This document shows, in pieces, positions 63,596-64,000 of a stretch of 64,000 nucleotides of DNA (position 1 is the first letter of the stretch; each line of letters begins with the position of its first letter). This stretch comes from Thermosipho sp. (in: thermotogales) (GTDB taxonomy: Bacteria > Thermotogota > Thermotogae > Thermotogales > Fervidobacteriaceae). The stretch covers positions 1 through 64,000 of the forward strand of contig JACDNZ010000006.1 of the NCBI GenBank assembly GCA_017656345.1. The letters are read 5' to 3'. The translations under genes were made by a program, and so were the position numbers. Under the pieces are notes generated by a model. That model was not told where the DNA came from. It made no database searches and worked only from the letters and a program-made list of their open reading frames with translations.

Positions 63596-63717
63596 ATTTT
63601 TTCACCTCCTCAATCTATAAATAGTTTAACACACAAAATAGTTTTTAAAAATAAATTATTCGGTCAATTTCTTGACACAATATTCATTTTTTATACACAT
63701 ATACATTATTATATGTA

Positions 63718-63726
63718 TGATATAAT
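63718..63726 (+). promoter_or_regulatory. Extended -10 promoter of the Mrp-type gene
   Basis: TGATATAAT lies 31 bases before the start at 63757. An inverted pair ATACAT (63701-63706) / ATGTAT (63713-63718) is just upstream and could be an operator or chance in AT-rich DNA. Confidence 0.5.
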
Positions 63727-63756
63727 TTAATGAAGACAAAATACGGAGGTGATTAA

Positions 63757-64000
63757 ATGCAAAACCCACAATTCAACCTAAACAACGAACAAAACAAGGT
63801 TAAAGAGAAGATGGAAAAAATAAAATTTAAAGTAGCAGTACTAAGTGGGAAAGGTGGTGTTGGCAAAACTACTGTGGCAGTTAATCTTGCAACAGCACTA
63901 GCGGAAAGTGGATATAAAGTTGGTTTACTCGATCTTGATATGCATGGTCCAAATATAGTAAGAATGCTTGGTCAAAAAAACCCAACAGTTGATGAAGATG
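63757..64000 (+). CDS. Mrp/NBP35-type iron-sulfur carrier ATPase, N-terminal part (runs past window end)
   Basis: 81 codons are present before the window ends. After a short charged start the deviant Walker [21 protein letters not shown] (about residues 30-49) and the [11 protein letters not shown] segment identify a ParA/Mrp P-loop ATPase of the Mrp group, which carries or assembles Fe-S clusters. ATG 63757 follows ACGGAGGTGATT. No C-terminal cysteine motif can be checked because the gene is cut. Confidence 0.9.
   Translation, partial: MQNPQFNLNNEQNKVKEKMEKIKFKVAVLSGKGGVGKTTVAVNLATALAESGYKVGLLDLDMHGPNIVRMLGQKNPTVDED

Noticed and set aside
63672-63697. TTGACA at 63672 as -35 of the Mrp-type gene
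   Set aside because: The nearest TATACA is only 14 bases away and the good TGATATAAT lies 43 bases further; the extended -10 is the better promoter.
1-64000. CRISPR array or intact insertion sequence
   Set aside because: Reading through the window I saw no regularly spaced direct repeats and no intact transposase; only the IS110 relic remains.

Overview
The window is about 64 kb of AT-rich DNA, densely packed with genes in short, overlapping operons on both strands. Several things point to a thermophilic anaerobe of the order Thermotogales, most likely a low-GC genus such as Thermosipho or Fervidobacterium. These are an 843-residue secreted type I pullulanase next to a Thermotoga-type maltosyltransferase, a two-domain protein disulfide oxidoreductase, a Fur-znuACB zinc cluster, a hexameric-type glutamate dehydrogenase, MreB, and reading frames typical of thermophiles. 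The genus is an inference; no rRNA is present to confirm it.

Layout. 1-3.4 kb: the 3' end of asnS, a DUF1015 gene, a small membrane protein, a Nudix ADP-sugar pyrophosphatase and tRNA-Ser(CGA). 3.5-5.8 kb: a metal-binding HMA protein, then a two-gene sensor unit (DUF438-hemerythrin-PAS protein plus a Crp/Fnr regulator) whose promoter carries a perfect dyad centred about 41.5 bp upstream of the expected start. 5.9-11.4 kb (minus): a sugar ABC importer operon (binding protein, two permeases, no ATPase) fused to a mannosylglycerate-synthase-like glycosyltransferase and an RpiR regulator. One permease has a roughly 145-residue coiled-coil insertion. 11.8-17.7 kb: a thiol-redox series (PDO, TrxB, glutaredoxin, exported thioredoxin-like protein, CcdA, OsmC) followed directly by a glycogen-debranching enzyme. 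17.8-21.8 kb (minus): SDR, LysM-L,D-transpeptidase, CBM-esterase and GalE. 22-28.2 kb: addAB-like recombination helicase-nucleases. 28.3-29.6 kb (minus): HU, a shikimate-kinase-like P-loop protein and YjbQ.

29.7-36.6 kb: fur-znuA-znuC-znuB behind a promoter with a Fur box over its -10; then ribF, nth, a DegT-type aminotransferase, a small coiled-coil protein and an AzgA-type purine permease of visibly higher GC. 36.8-40.1 kb (minus): a large O-antigen-ligase-like protein with a long TPR-like tail. 40.2-43.3 kb: an ABC-2 exporter with tandem duplicated permeases and its TetR regulator, with a candidate operator at the promoter. 43.4-48 kb: maltosyltransferase, pullulanase and a stand-alone receiver. 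48.4-53.6 kb: ileS, a LOG-family protein, an EamA transporter and mreB. 53.6-57.3 kb (minus): gdhA, mnmG and a small thioredoxin. 57.4-58 kb: a decayed IS110-family transposase not open in any single frame. 58.2-60 kb (minus): arsR, UPF0718/ArsP-like permease and a ferredoxin. 60-64 kb: a MATE exporter, an ABC-F ATPase, a small membrane protein and the 5' end of an Mrp/NBP35 ATPase.

Themes: starch and glycogen use (pullulanase, maltosyltransferase, debranching enzyme, sugar ABC, GalE); thiol and metal homeostasis (PDO series, Fur-Znu, ArsR cluster, HMA protein); and several local regulator-operator pairs that can be read from the DNA (Crp/Fnr dyad, Fur box, TetR dyad, arsR dyad). Extended -10 promoters of the form TGnTATAAT recur, and many genes start with TTG, so many start sites here were moved to the codon that sits behind a good Shine-Dalgarno sequence. 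The best candidates for something undescribed are the ABC/glycosyltransferase operon with its insertion-bearing permease, and the hemerythrin-PAS/Crp unit with its dyad. Product names come from recognised motifs and family resemblance; no database search was run.
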